Part shown: piece after piece, positions 1 to 7,041 of the stretch | Layout: the number at the start of each line of letters is the position of its first letter | How positions within the stretch are numbered: the first letter of the stretch is position 1 | DNA from: Nonomuraea jabiensis | GTDB taxonomy: Bacteria; Actinomycetota; Actinomycetes; Streptosporangiales; Streptosporangiaceae | Direction of reading: 5' to 3' | Length of the DNA: 64,000 nucleotides | Assembly: GCF_014204795.1 (NCBI RefSeq) | Contig: NZ_JACHMB010000001.1 | Location: forward strand, 3,286,001-3,350,000 | Program-made: the position numbers and the translations under genes | Notes under the pieces: generated by a model | What the model was told of the DNA's origin: nothing | Seen by the model: only the letters and a program-made list of their open reading frames with translations | Databases searched by the model: none

Positions 1-113
1 CGGATGTCGCGCAGGCCCCGGTCGACCATCCCGCGCACGTGCTCGCGCACGCTGGCGACCGAGCGGTGGCGGAACTGCCCGCCGAACATGAACGGCGTCT
101 GGCAGAAGCGGCA
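1..113 (-). pseudogene. B12-binding/radical SAM protein, internal part left of the inserted element
   Basis: Read on the minus strand this stretch encodes CRFCQTPFMFGG followed by a helix-like stretch, and the frame stays open to the window edge. CRFC supplies the last two cysteines of a radical SAM CxxxCxxC motif. The first part of the motif, ITRGCRYTC, lies at the far side of the element (16116-16656, minus). Joining both at the shared GGCA gives CRYTCRFC without losing a codon. The gene is therefore split by integration of the 16 kb element. The C-terminal remainder lies outside the window. Confidence 0.85.
110..113. other. attL core (GGCA) of the integrated element
   Basis: GGCA occurs at both junctions of the element, here and at 16116-16119. 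Left of it is host radical SAM coding sequence. Right of it is element DNA leading into the integrase start at 129. The rebuilt empty site reads tggcagaagcGGCAggtgta. The rebuilt attP reads gaactactGGCAtgtattgt and is flanked by the inverted hexamers GTGAAC (16106-16111) and GTTCAC (120-125), centred on the CA of the core. A short core is normal for large serine integrases. Confidence 0.8.
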
Positions 114-128
114 TGTATTGTTCACTTC

Positions 129-1535
129 ATGACGCCATTGCCAGAGAGCGAGTCGGCACTCCTCGCCGCCCTGTACGCCAGGATCAGCGACGACAAGATG
201 GGACAGGAGGCTGGCGTCAAGCGGCAGCTCGCCGACGGGCGCGGCATCGCTCAACGGCTGGGCCTGCCGGAGCCCCGCGAGTTCGTCGACAACGACATCA
301 GCGCGACCAACGCCAAGCACCGTCCCGAGTACGAGAACCTCCTGGCCGCCATCGCTGCGGGCCTGATTCGCATCGTGATCATTTACCACTTGTCGCGGTT
401 GTGGAGGAATCGCAAAGAGCGGGCCGCTGGCATCGAGTTCTTCAAGAAGTACGGCGTGCGGCTGATCATGGTGAAAGGCCCTGAGATCGACTTCGCCACG
501 GCGTACGGTCGGGCGATGGCTGGGCTGTTGGGCGAGTTCGATTCGATGGAGGTTGAAGTTAAGAGCGAGAGGCAGGTGAGTGAGATGGAGCAGGCCGTGC
601 GTGATGGCCGCCCGCCGACCGGTCGCCGGGCATTCGGCTACGCCCGTACGGGCGGCGAACTGGTCGCCGAGGAGGCCGAAGTGGTCGCCGAGGCGTACCG
701 ACTGCTACTCACTGGCGCCAGCCTGTCGAGCATCGCGAAGTGGCTCAACGAGGCCGGATGGCGGACCACGACGGGCGGCGCGTGGGGACACAACAGCGTG
801 CGCAGCGTACTCATGAACGAGCGCAACGCGGGCCTGCGTGAGTACCACGGCGACCTGTACGGGGGCTCGTGGCCGCCGATCGTCGCTGAGGAGACATGGC
901 GAGCGGCCCATGCCATCCTGACCGACGCTGGCCGCCGCACGAACAAGGTGGGCAGCTCGCGGAAGTGGCTGCTGACGAACCTCGCACACTGCGGCGTGTG
1001 CGCCGCCCAGGATATTGAGAGCGTGATGCTCTGCACATACCGCGACGACGCCAGGCGCGTATATCGATGCAAGCGATCGCCCGGCCACCTGACGCGCAAC
1101 GCGGCGCCGGTCGACGAGCTGGTTGCCCGCGTCGTTGTTGAGCGGTTGTCCCGGCCAGATGCGGCCGACCTGCTCGTGAACGAGGACGCGCCAGATCTCG
1201 CGGCCCTCCGAGGAGAGGCCATGACCCTGCGGGCCCGCCAGGAGGACATTGCGGCCGCGTTCGGCGACGGTGAGATGACCCGCGTGCAGTTCAGAACCGC
1301 AAACGAGCGCGTGGCCGCGCGCCTGGCCGAGGTCGAGGCGGCCATGGGCGACGTGCAACGCGTGCCAGTGCTCGCCGACCTCGTGAAGGCTGATGACGTG
1401 TCGGCCGTCTGGGACGGGCTCATGCTGGACCGGCAGCGCGCCGTCGTGGACGTGCTCATGACCGTGACCATCCTGCCGGCTGGACCGGGCCGCCGCGTAT
1501 TCGATCCCGCGAGCGTAAAAATCGACTGGCGCTAA
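129..1535 (+). CDS. Large serine recombinase (integrase)
   Basis: 468 residues from ATG 129. The open frame reaches back to 39, but 39-113 is host DNA and must not be counted. Resolvase domain begins with LYARISDD, where Ser20 is the expected nucleophile, and continues through a RLWRNRKER segment. A recombinase DNA-binding domain follows (roughly residues 170-270). A zinc ribbon has CGVC (about 300) and later C residues in LCTY and YRCKRSPGH. The C-terminal third is coiled coil. It lies directly at attL, as is typical, and would insert the element in the radical SAM gene. No clear Shine-Dalgarno precedes 129. Excision would need a directionality factor; the ribbon-helix-helix gene at attR is one candidate. 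Confidence 0.95.
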   Translation: MTPLPESESALLAALYARISDDKMGQEAGVKRQLADGRGIAQRLGLPEPREFVDNDISATNAKHRPEYENLLAAIAAGLIRIVIIYHLSRLWRNRKERAAGIEFFKKYGVRLIMVKGPEIDFATAYGRAMAGLLGEFDSMEVEVKSERQVSEMEQAVRDGRPPTGRRAFGYARTGGELVAEEAEVVAEAYRLLLTGASLSSIAKWLNEAGWRTTTGGAWGHNSVRSVLMNERNAGLREYHGDLYGGSWPPIVAEETWRAAHAILTDAGRRTNKVGSSRKWLLTNLAHCGVCAAQDIESVMLCTYRDDARRVYRCKRSPGHLTRNAAPVDELVARVVVERLSRPDAADLLVNEDAPDLAALRGEAMTLRARQEDIAAAFGDGEMTRVQFRTANERVAARLAEVEAAMGDVQRVPVLADLVKADDVSAVWDGLMLDRQRAVVDVLMTVTILPAGPGRRVFDPASVKIDWR

Positions 1536-1671
1536 ATGTTCGATTTTTGGGCGATTTGCCGTATCGCTAGCTAAAGGGCGGTAGCTAATTAGGCCTAGTG
1601 TTCGTGTCGAAACTGGCGCGGCTATCCCGACTTAGCAATAATGATCACAGTCCGCCTCGGGATAGGCGGCG

Positions 1672-2085
1672 GTGCCGGGCGAGCAGTTGGCCCGCACGAC
1701 GACGGTTTATCCACAGGCTCGGTTCGCGCCCGATGCCGTCCCCCATGCCGTCGCCAAGGTCGTGGCTGCGCGAAGAGGAACCGAAGCGCGGCCACGCGGC
1801 AAGCCCTTATCAGGAGGGCCTGCCGTCCGGGAAGTCCAGGGGGACTTCGTGGAACGCATCGCACCATCGTGGACCAACGCGCGAGCGCGGTTGGCCCGCG
1901 CCAGACAGACCGGCGATAAGGAGGCCGAGGAGCGCGCACGCGTTGACCTCAAGGCGGCACGGGCCGCCGACTACATCCAGGCCCTAGTGGATAGCGCGCC
2001 ACCGTTGAGCCAGGAACAGCGCGACAAGTTGGCCATGCTCCTCCAAGGTCCTCGCGTGGCCAGGGGTGGCGCAGATGCCGCCTGA
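1672..2085 (+). CDS. Conserved phage-type hypothetical protein
   Basis: 137 residues from GTG 1672. The C-terminal part, SAPPLSQEQRDKLAMLL, is a pattern common in small actinobacterial phage and integrative element proteins. The middle is an Arg/Ala-rich helix. No enzyme motif is visible. A small hairpin, CCGCCT at 1652-1657 pairing with AGGCGG at 1664-1669, abuts the GTG, so translation could begin later. It precedes the replication-like gene, which hints at an early function. Function unknown. Confidence 0.6.
   Translation: MPGEQLARTTTVYPQARFAPDAVPHAVAKVVAARRGTEARPRGKPLSGGPAVREVQGDFVERIAPSWTNARARLARARQTGDKEAEERARVDLKAARAADYIQALVDSAPPLSQEQRDKLAMLLQGPRVARGGADAA
1707..1715 (+). promoter_or_regulatory. 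Perfect DnaA-box sequence TTATCCACA
   Basis: TTATCCACA matches the classical DnaA box TTATNCACA. It is alone, and it lies inside the reading frame starting at 1672. About 950 bases downstream lies the repeat cluster in the replication-like gene, so it may belong to an episomal origin. A chance match cannot be excluded. Confidence 0.4.
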
Positions 2086-2299
2086 GGACAACGCAGAAGG
2101 CCGCCCCCGGGCAAGGGCGGCCTCCAGAGTCGATATCAACGGGCTCGACGCGACCAGCGTACGGCACACCCATGCTCGCCGCACGGTTCACGCGCTGCGC
2201 GGTCTGAGGCCGGCCGACCGGGCGCGCGTGCTGGGTCGGCTCGCCGAGCTCCGCGACCTCGAGACCCTGGCGCGGCAGCGCGGCACGCTGGCGGCCTGA
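2066..2299 (+). CDS. Small hypothetical protein
   Basis: 77 residues if started at GTG 2066, overlapping the previous gene by 20 bases. Its stop TGA (2297-2299) shares a base with the ATG of the next gene. The C-terminal half, RPADRARVLGRLAELRDLETL, looks like genuine helical protein. The first third coincides with a strong hairpin (2098-2123), so a later start is possible. No homologue recognised. Confidence 0.45.
   Translation: MAQMPPEDNAEGRPRARAASRVDINGLDATSVRHTHARRTVHALRGLRPADRARVLGRLAELRDLETLARQRGTLAA
2098..2123 (+). terminator. Terminator-like hairpin
   Basis: AGGCCGCCC at 2098-2106 pairs perfectly with GGGCGGCCT at 2115-2123 around an 8-base loop, 12 bases after the stop codon at 2085. 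There is no T-run, as is frequent in actinobacterial terminators. It overlaps the start of the following small reading frame. Confidence 0.5.
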
Positions 2300-3120
2300 T
2301 GTCGGAGCGTCCAGCGGGCAGTGCCCGCCTTCACCGCGCCGTCATGGTGGCGAACGCGGACCGCAAGCCCGACCAGCGACTATGGCCGGACCAGGTCTAC
2401 ATTGACGCTGTGTGGGAGTCGTCGCTGACGAGCACACAGAAGATCGCCGCACTCTGCTACGCCAACCATGCCCGCACCAACCGCGAGCGTGACCGCGCGT
2501 GGGTGGTCTACGGCCGCTTCATGCAGCAGACCGGGATCCGGTCGCGGAACACCGTGGCGAAGGTCCATCAGGATCTGCTTGGTGCTGGGTGGCTCGAAGA
2601 CGCCGGGCCGCGTCCCGGCCACAAGCAGATCCGTGTGTACTGGCTCGCTTTGCCAGCGGCGACCGGTATCGAAATCAGTACCGGTACTGATTTCGATACC
2701 GGTACAGCTAGCGACCAGACCGGTACGGATTTTGAGCCTGGACCGGTACGGAAATCACGCGCGACCAGTACCGATTTCGGTACCGGACCAGTACCGAAAT
2801 CGGTACGCGACCCTCTCTCTGGAGATCCTCTAAAGGATCTCCCAGAGACCTCCGCGCCGACCGGCGCCGCCACGCAGAGCGCGGCGCCATCCGGCGAAAC
2901 CCCGGCGGTGGCCGAGGAGGAAGGCGAACCGCTACCGAAGGACCAGGCCATCGCGCGTGCGCGTGCAAGCCTCGGCGTCGTCGGCAAGGGCAAGCCCGCG
3001 AGCCGATGGAAGCCCTACCGGTCGTCGAACGAGGGCCCCAACCCGAACTACGATCCGCGCATCGCCGCCGCCGCGGCTGGCCACCTGGAAGCGGTGGAAC
3101 CGGGCGGTGATGCCGCGTGA
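2299..3120 (+). CDS. Winged-helix replication-like protein with internal repeat cluster
   Basis: 273 residues. Residues about 40-115 form a winged helix-turn-helix like those of phage and plasmid replication initiators: LTSTQKIAALCY, then GIRSRNTVAKVHQDLLGAGWLED. The middle (about 120-175) is low complexity with TGTDF and TDFGTGP repeats, because the DNA there consists of palindromic repeats. The C-terminal part is Pro/Ala-rich and ends with SSNEGPNPNYDPRIAAAAAG. I infer that it is an initiator that binds the repeats inside its own gene, but a regulator or a primase-loading role is also possible. ATG 2299 overlaps the preceding TGA. The next small gene starts in its stop codon. Confidence 0.65.
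   Translation: MSERPAGSARLHRAVMVANADRKPDQRLWPDQVYIDAVWESSLTSTQKIAALCYANHARTNRERDRAWVVYGRFMQQTGIRSRNTVAKVHQDLLGAGWLEDAGPRPGHKQIRVYWLALPAATGIEISTGTDFDTGTASDQTGTDFEPGPVRKSRATSTDFGTGPVPKSVRDPLSGDPLKDLPETSAPTGAATQSAAPSGETPAVAEEEGEPLPKDQAIARARASLGVVGKGKPASRWKPYRSSNEGPNPNYDPRIAAAAAGHLEAVEPGGDAA
2662..2806. repeat. Cluster of palindromic iteron-like repeats, including a perfect 42-bp palindrome
   Basis: Positions 2662-2703 form a perfect palindrome with no central gap: the half at 2662-2682 is the exact reverse complement of 2683-2703. Degenerate half-copies follow near 2718-2733 and 2742-2757 (ACCGGTACGGA). Then GTACCGATTTCGGTAC at 2768-2783 and its complement-type copy GTACCGAAATCGGTAC at 2791-2806 appear. 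The core of all of them is close to GTACCGAAATC. The cluster lies within the replication-like gene, as in origins where the initiator binds iterons inside its own gene. Confidence 0.8.
2816..2848. repeat. Strong hairpin next to the iteron cluster
   Basis: TCTCTGGAGATCCT (2816-2829) pairs with AGGATCTCCCAGAGA (2834-2848), with one bulged base and a CTAA loop. It begins 10 bases after the last iteron copy and lies inside the coding frame. A hairpin beside iterons may be a nicking or single-strand initiation site, or only a folded mRNA element. Confidence 0.55.
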
Positions 3121-3287
3121 TCGCCTCACACGTCCGCAAGGCGAGGCACGACCACGGTCGGTGCCCGCTCTGCTGCATGACCATGCGTATTGGGCAACGG
3201 GTGTGCCGTGTCGGCCGCGGCGGCTCATGGGTGCACGTGGCGTGCTTCCTCCAGAAGTATCGGGCGGCCGATCAGGGGGCACTGTGA
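3117..3287 (+). CDS. Small zinc-finger protein
   Basis: 56 residues starting at GTG 3117, which overlaps the stop of the replication-like gene (GTGA). The sequence has CPLCC early, a single C in RVCRVG, and WVHVACF near the end, the layout of small phage zinc-binding proteins. Its coupling to the upstream gene supports it. The precise role is unknown; DNA binding or modulation of the replication protein is possible. Confidence 0.55.
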   Translation: MIASHVRKARHDHGRCPLCCMTMRIGQRVCRVGRGGSWVHVACFLQKYRAADQGAL

Positions 3288-3292
3288 CCGCC

Positions 3293-3772
3293 CTACGGGA
3301 CTTCAACGCGCAGCTCGAAGTGAGAGGCCACCTGCGACGCCGTGTACTGCCGCCGCCCGCTGAGAGGCACCTCGACGCCGTAGAAGGGCTGACCGGCCGG
3401 GACGTTCGCCACCTCGAACTGGAACACACAGCCCCGATCGTCTCGCTGCCCAGCGCCGAGCTTGCCCAGGCCGATGGTCGTGCCCGACGTGTCGGTAACG
3501 ACGACCTGGGCGCCCTGCCGGATGTCCGCGTACGACTCGGCACCCGTGCAGCTGAACGGCGCGTCGCCAGGCTTCGCGGAGACCCAGGGACGCTCCAGGA
3601 TCACAGCCCCGCGCAGCGCGAACAGCGCCGGGGGCGCGGCCTGACTCGCCGCGACTGGCGCCGCCGCCGGAGGCTTGGCATCGGTGCCAGGCGAGAGCGC
3701 CAGGACCACGGTCGCGATAGCCGCCAGGACCAGGACCGCCAAGCCGCCCGCCAGGGCCAAACCCTTGACCAT
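3293..3772 (-). CDS. Membrane-anchored extracellular protein
   Basis: 159 residues from ATG 3772. A GTG at 3787 would add five residues. An N-terminal hydrophobic helix (about residues 4-27, LALAGGLAVLVLAAIATVVLAL) is followed by an Ala/Pro linker and a domain with two cysteines (FSCTGAES and RGCVFQF). That domain has the pattern QGAQVVVTDTSGTTIG and GVEVPLSGRRQYTASQV seen in many actinobacterial secreted proteins. It is read against the flanking element genes, with its stop opposing that of the zinc-finger gene. It may be a lysogenic-conversion type surface protein; function unknown. Confidence 0.7.
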   Translation of the reverse strand: MVKGLALAGGLAVLVLAAIATVVLALSPGTDAKPPAAAPVAASQAAPPALFALRGAVILERPWVSAKPGDAPFSCTGAESYADIRQGAQVVVTDTSGTTIGLGKLGAGQRDDRGCVFQFEVANVPAGQPFYGVEVPLSGRRQYTASQVASHFELRVEVP

Positions 3773-3852
3773 GCGGGCATCTTGCACCGGTCCACACGCC
3801 TCACGCCAGGCCCAATCACGGGCCGTCCAGACCCGAAGGAGAGGAACACCGC

Positions 3853-4092
3853 ATGTTCACCATCCCCGTTGAAGAGATCACCGAGCGGGCCCGCCAGGCC
3901 CATCCCGGCCGCGCGCTACTGACCGCGATCGTGCTCGTGCCCTGGCTGCTCGGCTGGTCGCTGCGCAAGCTCTGGCTCGGGCTGACGATCCTCTGGCAGG
4001 CCGCCACGGTCGGGTGGCACGACGCCGGCGGCGACCCGCCCAGCGGCGGCCGACCGACACCCAGCGACCACGGCCCGTTCGGCGGTGCGTGA
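3853..4092 (+). CDS. Small membrane protein
   Basis: 79 residues with one transmembrane stretch (about 21-52, LLTAIVLVPWLLGWSLRKLWLGLTILW). A good Shine-Dalgarno, GGAGAGG, precedes ATG 3853. It starts a chain of four small genes in which each stop overlaps the next start. The C-terminal tail is Gly/Pro-rich. Function unknown. Confidence 0.65.
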   Translation: MFTIPVEEITERARQAHPGRALLTAIVLVPWLLGWSLRKLWLGLTILWQAATVGWHDAGGDPPSGGRPTPSDHGPFGGA

Positions 4093-4313
4093 TGCCCTTC
4101 ATCGTCACAGGCAAGCCGACACCCAGCGGGCGCCTGGTCGTCGATCCCTGCCCAAGCTGCGGACGTCGGCACGTCCACCGCCACCCGGGCACGCAGCACA
4201 CCACGTGCGGCATGACGTACGAGGTGATCAAGGTCGTCCCGGTGACGTCGGCAGCACCGACACCACTCAAGGGGCTAAGCACTGCTGAGCCCCTCGACGG
4301 GCGGCACTCATGA
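4092..4313 (+). CDS. Small zinc-ribbon protein
   Basis: 73 residues from ATG 4092, which shares its A with the preceding TGA. CPSCGRRHVHRHPGTQHTTCG contributes CxxC, three histidines and a further cysteine, so a metal site is likely. A hairpin, AGGGGCT (4270-4276) with AGCCCCT (4288-4294), lies within its 3' end. Function unknown; it sits in a run of coupled small element genes. Confidence 0.6.
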   Translation: MPFIVTGKPTPSGRLVVDPCPSCGRRHVHRHPGTQHTTCGMTYEVIKVVPVTSAAPTPLKGLSTAEPLDGRHS

Positions 4314-4462
4314 TCCGGGGGCGGCTTCGACCAGGGCCCCGCATCACCGCCGGGGCCACGCGCACCGAGGCCACGATGCGGCCCCGGCGTAAGGCCGCCG
4401 CTCGGGCCACACCGGGCCAGGCCTCCACCCCACCCAACCAGGCAGCAAGGACAACGACGTGA
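4310..4462 (+). CDS. Small basic protein, overlapping both neighbours
   Basis: 50 residues, Arg/Ala/Pro/Thr-rich (MIRGRLRPGPRITAGATR). ATG 4310 overlaps the stop of the zinc-ribbon gene (ATGA), and its own stop overlaps the GTG of the next gene (GTGA). The double coupling is the only support. The composition alone could be that of a non-coding frame. Confidence 0.4.
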   Translation: MIRGRLRPGPRITAGATRTEATMRPRRKAAARATPGQASTPPNQAARTTT

Positions 4463-4812
4463 GCGACGGACCCGACCCCGAGCGCGTGGCCAACGGCATC
4501 AACCACGTGATCAGCACCCTGCCACCCGAGTGGCGCCGCGTCGCGTACGACCTGATCGCCGAGATGCCGCACCGCACCACGTCCGAGATCCTCGCCGCGA
4601 TCCTCACCCTCGTCGCCATCGAGGCACGGCGGGAAGCCGAGCAGGCGGACGCAGCAGAGGCGGACAACGACCGGGCACCGGGACGAGAGGAGGAGGCAGG
4701 GCCAGGCACCCCCGCCCCGCCCCCGCCCGTGCCCCGCCAGCACCCCACCTGCCTGCCACCCACCACGACCACGAACACATTGAGTAATCACGATGACGAA
4801 CACGTTGAGTGA
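4459..4812 (+). CDS. Hypothetical protein
   Basis: 117 residues from GTG 4459. The first 60 residues are a regular helical region (ERVANGINHVISTLPPEWRRVAYDLIAEMP). The rest is a Glu- then Pro-rich tail ending in a Thr/Asn-rich part. The tail coincides with a 25-base tandem DNA repeat (4771 and 4796), so the reading frame may be extended by repeat DNA. No family recognised. Confidence 0.5.
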   Translation: MSDGPDPERVANGINHVISTLPPEWRRVAYDLIAEMPHRTTSEILAAILTLVAIEARREAEQADAAEADNDRAPGREEEAGPGTPAPPPPVPRQHPTCLPPTTTTNTLSNHDDEHVE

Positions 4813-4818
4813 CGAATC
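4771..4818. repeat. Two tandem ~25-base direct repeats
   Basis: ACGAACACATTGAGT at 4771-4785 recurs with one change at 4796-4810 (ACGAACACGTTGAGT). Related GAGTGACG and AGTAATC words recur around 4847-4870. This unusually AT-rich stretch is in the gap before the HNH gene. Phage packaging sites and origins often lie just before HNH/terminase genes, so it may be a recognition site. Confidence 0.5.
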
Positions 4819-5047
4819 CCAATGGAGATCAACAAACGTGACAAACAGTAATCGTCAATCGAGTGACGTTTTCGCAGGTCAGGGCCCCGGGGGGCCGGGT
4901 CGGCGCGTGGATCTTGAAACCGTTCCCCACCCGGCCGCCTGGAACTTTTTTTCTCTCCCCGCTACGGGGGGCACGGAGAGTAATCATCAAGATCAACAGC
5001 ACCGGATCGTAACCGGCATTCGATCTTGAAATGTCACGGAGGGTGAT
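4813..5047. other. Low-GC gap before the HNH gene
   Basis: A 235-base gap without a convincing gene. A frame from 4793 to 5029 is open (78 codons), but its composition (NVTNSNRQSSDV, then LETVPHPAAWNFF) matches no family I know. The gap contains short repeats (AGTAATC, GATCAA, GATCTTGAAA twice, near 4911 and 5022), a hairpin of CCCCG/CGGGG near 4958-4970, and a run of seven T. A promoter or packaging/regulatory site is likely. Confidence 0.4.
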
Positions 5048-5422
5048 ATGGCCCGGAAGTACGGCGCCGACCGCATCGGCAGCATGGCGTGGAAGGAACT
5101 GCGTCTCCAGATCCTTGAGCGGGACGGCTGGCGCTGCCGCAACTGTCAGGCGCCGATTCGCGCGGGTGACGGCTCGGCACATGTGGATCACCGCATCCCG
5201 CGCCACCGCGGTGGCCTCTCGACGCCGGAGAACTTGCAGGCGTTGTGCCGCCGCTGCAACTTGATCAAGTCGCGGGCGGAGGCGGCGGAGGTGGGTCTCC
5301 GCAAGCGGCGCGAGGCCGGCGGTGGCGCGGCCGACGCGACGCCCATCACCGAGGCCGGGGTGCCGTGCGAGATCCACGGCGCCCGGTGCTCTGCCCGGGG
5401 CCAGCATTCGAGGGAATGGTGA
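5048..5422 (+). CDS. HNH endonuclease
   Basis: 124 residues. Contains CRNC (about residues 35-38), then DHRIPRHRGG and NLQALCRRCN, giving the HNH triad with two CxxC zinc knuckles. In phages such proteins sit next to terminase and help DNA cleavage during packaging. Here no terminase follows. GGAGGGTGAT precedes ATG 5048, a good Shine-Dalgarno. The C-terminal 40 residues are outside the HNH fold and include CEIHGARCS. Confidence 0.9.
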   Translation: MARKYGADRIGSMAWKELRLQILERDGWRCRNCQAPIRAGDGSAHVDHRIPRHRGGLSTPENLQALCRRCNLIKSRAEAAEVGLRKRREAGGGAADATPITEAGVPCEIHGARCSARGQHSREW

Positions 5423-5424
5423 TC

Positions 5425-6036
5425 ATGGACGGGAACAGGATGTTGGCGAGGCTCGGCGAGATCATCCGCCGGAGCGTGGAGGGCCTCGACGCGGCTGACC
5501 GCGCCGAGCGGGTCGCCTACTGCCAGCGCACCGGCGAGCACGGGGTCAGGGTGCACGCCGAGAGTGAGGGCGTGCTGGTGCTCACGTGGGGCGGCAAGAC
5601 GCTGGCCGCCATCGAGCGGACGGTGCTCACCGGAGACGGGCCGTTGCCCGAGCCGGAGCTGATCCCGGCGGTGCCGGATGACCCTCGGGAACTGACCCGG
5701 CCACGCGGATATGTGCGCGTCGTCGGACAGCGGTCCTTTCACCGCCACGACGACGAGCTCCATCTCTTCGCCCAGAACGGCACCGTCATCCCAGAGAGCC
5801 ACTGGGCCTTTCAGCACTTCGGCCAGAGGGCGCCCGAGGCGTTCCAGCGCATCAGCAACGAGGAGGCGGAGCAGGCGTTGGCCAACGGCGAGGGTGTCGC
5901 GGATCTCGACCCCCGCGCGCTGGAGTTGCGGCACCTCGGGACACGGTATGGCCGCGACCGCTCGCGGTGGCCGGCCCATGTGCGTCGCCGGGCGGAGCAG
6001 CTCGACGACCGCGGCGAGAGCGGAGGCGTCGCGTGA
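5425..6036 (+). CDS. Hypothetical protein in the capsid gene chain
   Basis: 203 residues from ATG 5425, with GAGGG 11 bases upstream. GTG 5419 overlapping the HNH stop is an alternative. The sequence is soluble and mixed alpha/beta: VRVHAESEGVLVLTWGGKTLAAIERT, then YVRVVGQRSFHRHDDELHLF, and a basic end. It occupies the place where terminase and portal genes would normally lie, but it is much too short and lacks Walker motifs. Function unknown. Confidence 0.65.
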   Translation: MDGNRMLARLGEIIRRSVEGLDAADRAERVAYCQRTGEHGVRVHAESEGVLVLTWGGKTLAAIERTVLTGDGPLPEPELIPAVPDDPRELTRPRGYVRVVGQRSFHRHDDELHLFAQNGTVIPESHWAFQHFGQRAPEAFQRISNEEAEQALANGEGVADLDPRALELRHLGTRYGRDRSRWPAHVRRRAEQLDDRGESGGVA

Positions 6037-6299
6037 GCGCCACCGACTCTCTCGTGATGGAGGCGCTGAGGGGCCTGCCGCCGGAGCTGGGCCCGGTGTT
6101 TGTGCGCGAGCTGGGCTACTTCGTCGAATCCCTGTGGGCGAACCCGGAACGCACCGAGACGTTCGGCATCGTGCGGGAGTTCGACATGGAGGCCGCCGTA
6201 CGCGTGGCGTCCGGCTCGCCCACGGCGCCGCTATGGCTGGCGTTCTGCGAGTCGGTACGGCTGACGAGTGTCGTGCTGGAGATGGAGCACAACGCGTGA
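6033..6299 (+). CDS. Small hypothetical protein
   Basis: 88 residues from GTG 6033, overlapping the previous stop (GTGA). It is acidic and mostly helical (VMEALRGLPPELGPVFVRELGYFVESLW). It ends with LEMEHNA. It is coupled at both ends to neighbours in the structural gene chain. No family recognised. Confidence 0.6.
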   Translation: MSATDSLVMEALRGLPPELGPVFVRELGYFVESLWANPERTETFGIVREFDMEAAVRVASGSPTAPLWLAFCESVRLTSVVLEMEHNA

Positions 6300-6481
6300 T
6301 CTTTCCGTCTATGCTGGTAGTGACGCACGACGCGGCCACGGGCCGCCCGGCCACCGGCAGCGCCCCTGCCACCAGCCCGGCACCCTCGCCGCCGACGTCC
6401 GGACGCTTGCCGGAGCGCACCTGCGCCACCACTCGCCGCCGTCGATCACTCGACCTTGCGATCTGTGGTGGCTGCCCATGA
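6296..6481 (+). CDS. Possible small protein between hypothetical gene and protease
   Basis: 61 residues from GTG 6296. The start overlaps the upstream stop (GTGA) and the stop overlaps the ATG of the protease (ATGA). The product is Ala/Pro/Thr-rich, then Arg-rich, ending LDLAICGGCP. Overlap at both ends supports translation, but the composition is poor. It could be a leader or scar of a deleted gene such as the end of portal. Confidence 0.35.
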   Translation: MIFPSMLVVTHDAATGRPATGSAPATSPAPSPPTSGRLPERTCATTRRRRSLDLAICGGCP

Positions 6482-7041
6482 CCCTGATTCGAGCCTTCCC
6501 GAACGGCGATCTGTCGCTCGGGCGCGATGGCCGCACCGTGACCGGCGTCGCCGTGCCGTTCGGCGTCCAAGCGGACGTCAACGACGGCTACGGGATGTAC
6601 CGCGAAGAGTTCCGGCGCGGCGCGTTCACCAGGACGATCGCCGAGCGCGGCAACCGCGTGAAGGTGCTCGCCCAGCACAACCGCAACACCATGCCCATTG
6701 GACGCGCGACCCTTCTCCGCGAGGACCCCGCCGGGCTGTACGCCGAGCTGCGCATCAGCCAGACGACGGCCGGCGACGAGGCGCTGGAGCTGATCCGCGA
6801 TGGCGCGCTGGACGGCCTCTCGATCGGCTTCAACGCCATCCGCGACGAGCGCGGCGCGGACGGCACGGTCATCCGCACCGAGGTCCGGCTGAACGAGATC
6901 AGCGTCGTTCCGTTCGCCGCCTACGAGAGCGCCACGATCACCGGCGTCCGCTCCCAGGACGCCAGGCCCCACCTGAACCTGGCCCGCGCGCGACTCGCGC
7001 TCATCGAGGCCACCCTGAACCTGAAGGAGGAGCGGCGATGA
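6478..7041 (+). CDS. HK97-family prohead protease
   Basis: 187 residues from ATG 6478. Peptidase S78 features are visible: GVAVPFGV, YREEFRRGAFTRTI, VKVLAQHN with the catalytic His, then ALDGLSIGF with the catalytic Ser and VRLNEISVVPFAAYESATITGV. The enzyme cleaves the capsid delta domain during head maturation. It is immediately followed by its substrate, the major capsid gene, whose ATG overlaps its stop. Length is normal for the family. Confidence 0.95.
   Translation: MTLIRAFPNGDLSLGRDGRTVTGVAVPFGVQADVNDGYGMYREEFRRGAFTRTIAERGNRVKVLAQHNRNTMPIGRATLLREDPAGLYAELRISQTTAGDEALELIRDGALDGLSIGFNAIRDERGADGTVIRTEVRLNEISVVPFAAYESATITGVRSQDARPHLNLARARLALIEATLNLKEERR

Noticed and set aside
39..128. Extension of the integrase frame to a start at 39
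   Set aside because: The first 74 bases of this frame are host radical SAM DNA read in antisense. The conserved protein begins at ATG 129.
4793..5029. 78-codon plus-strand frame before the HNH gene
   Set aside because: No Shine-Dalgarno, unusual Asn/Ser composition and repeat DNA at its start. I treat it as a non-coding gap, although a small gene cannot be excluded.
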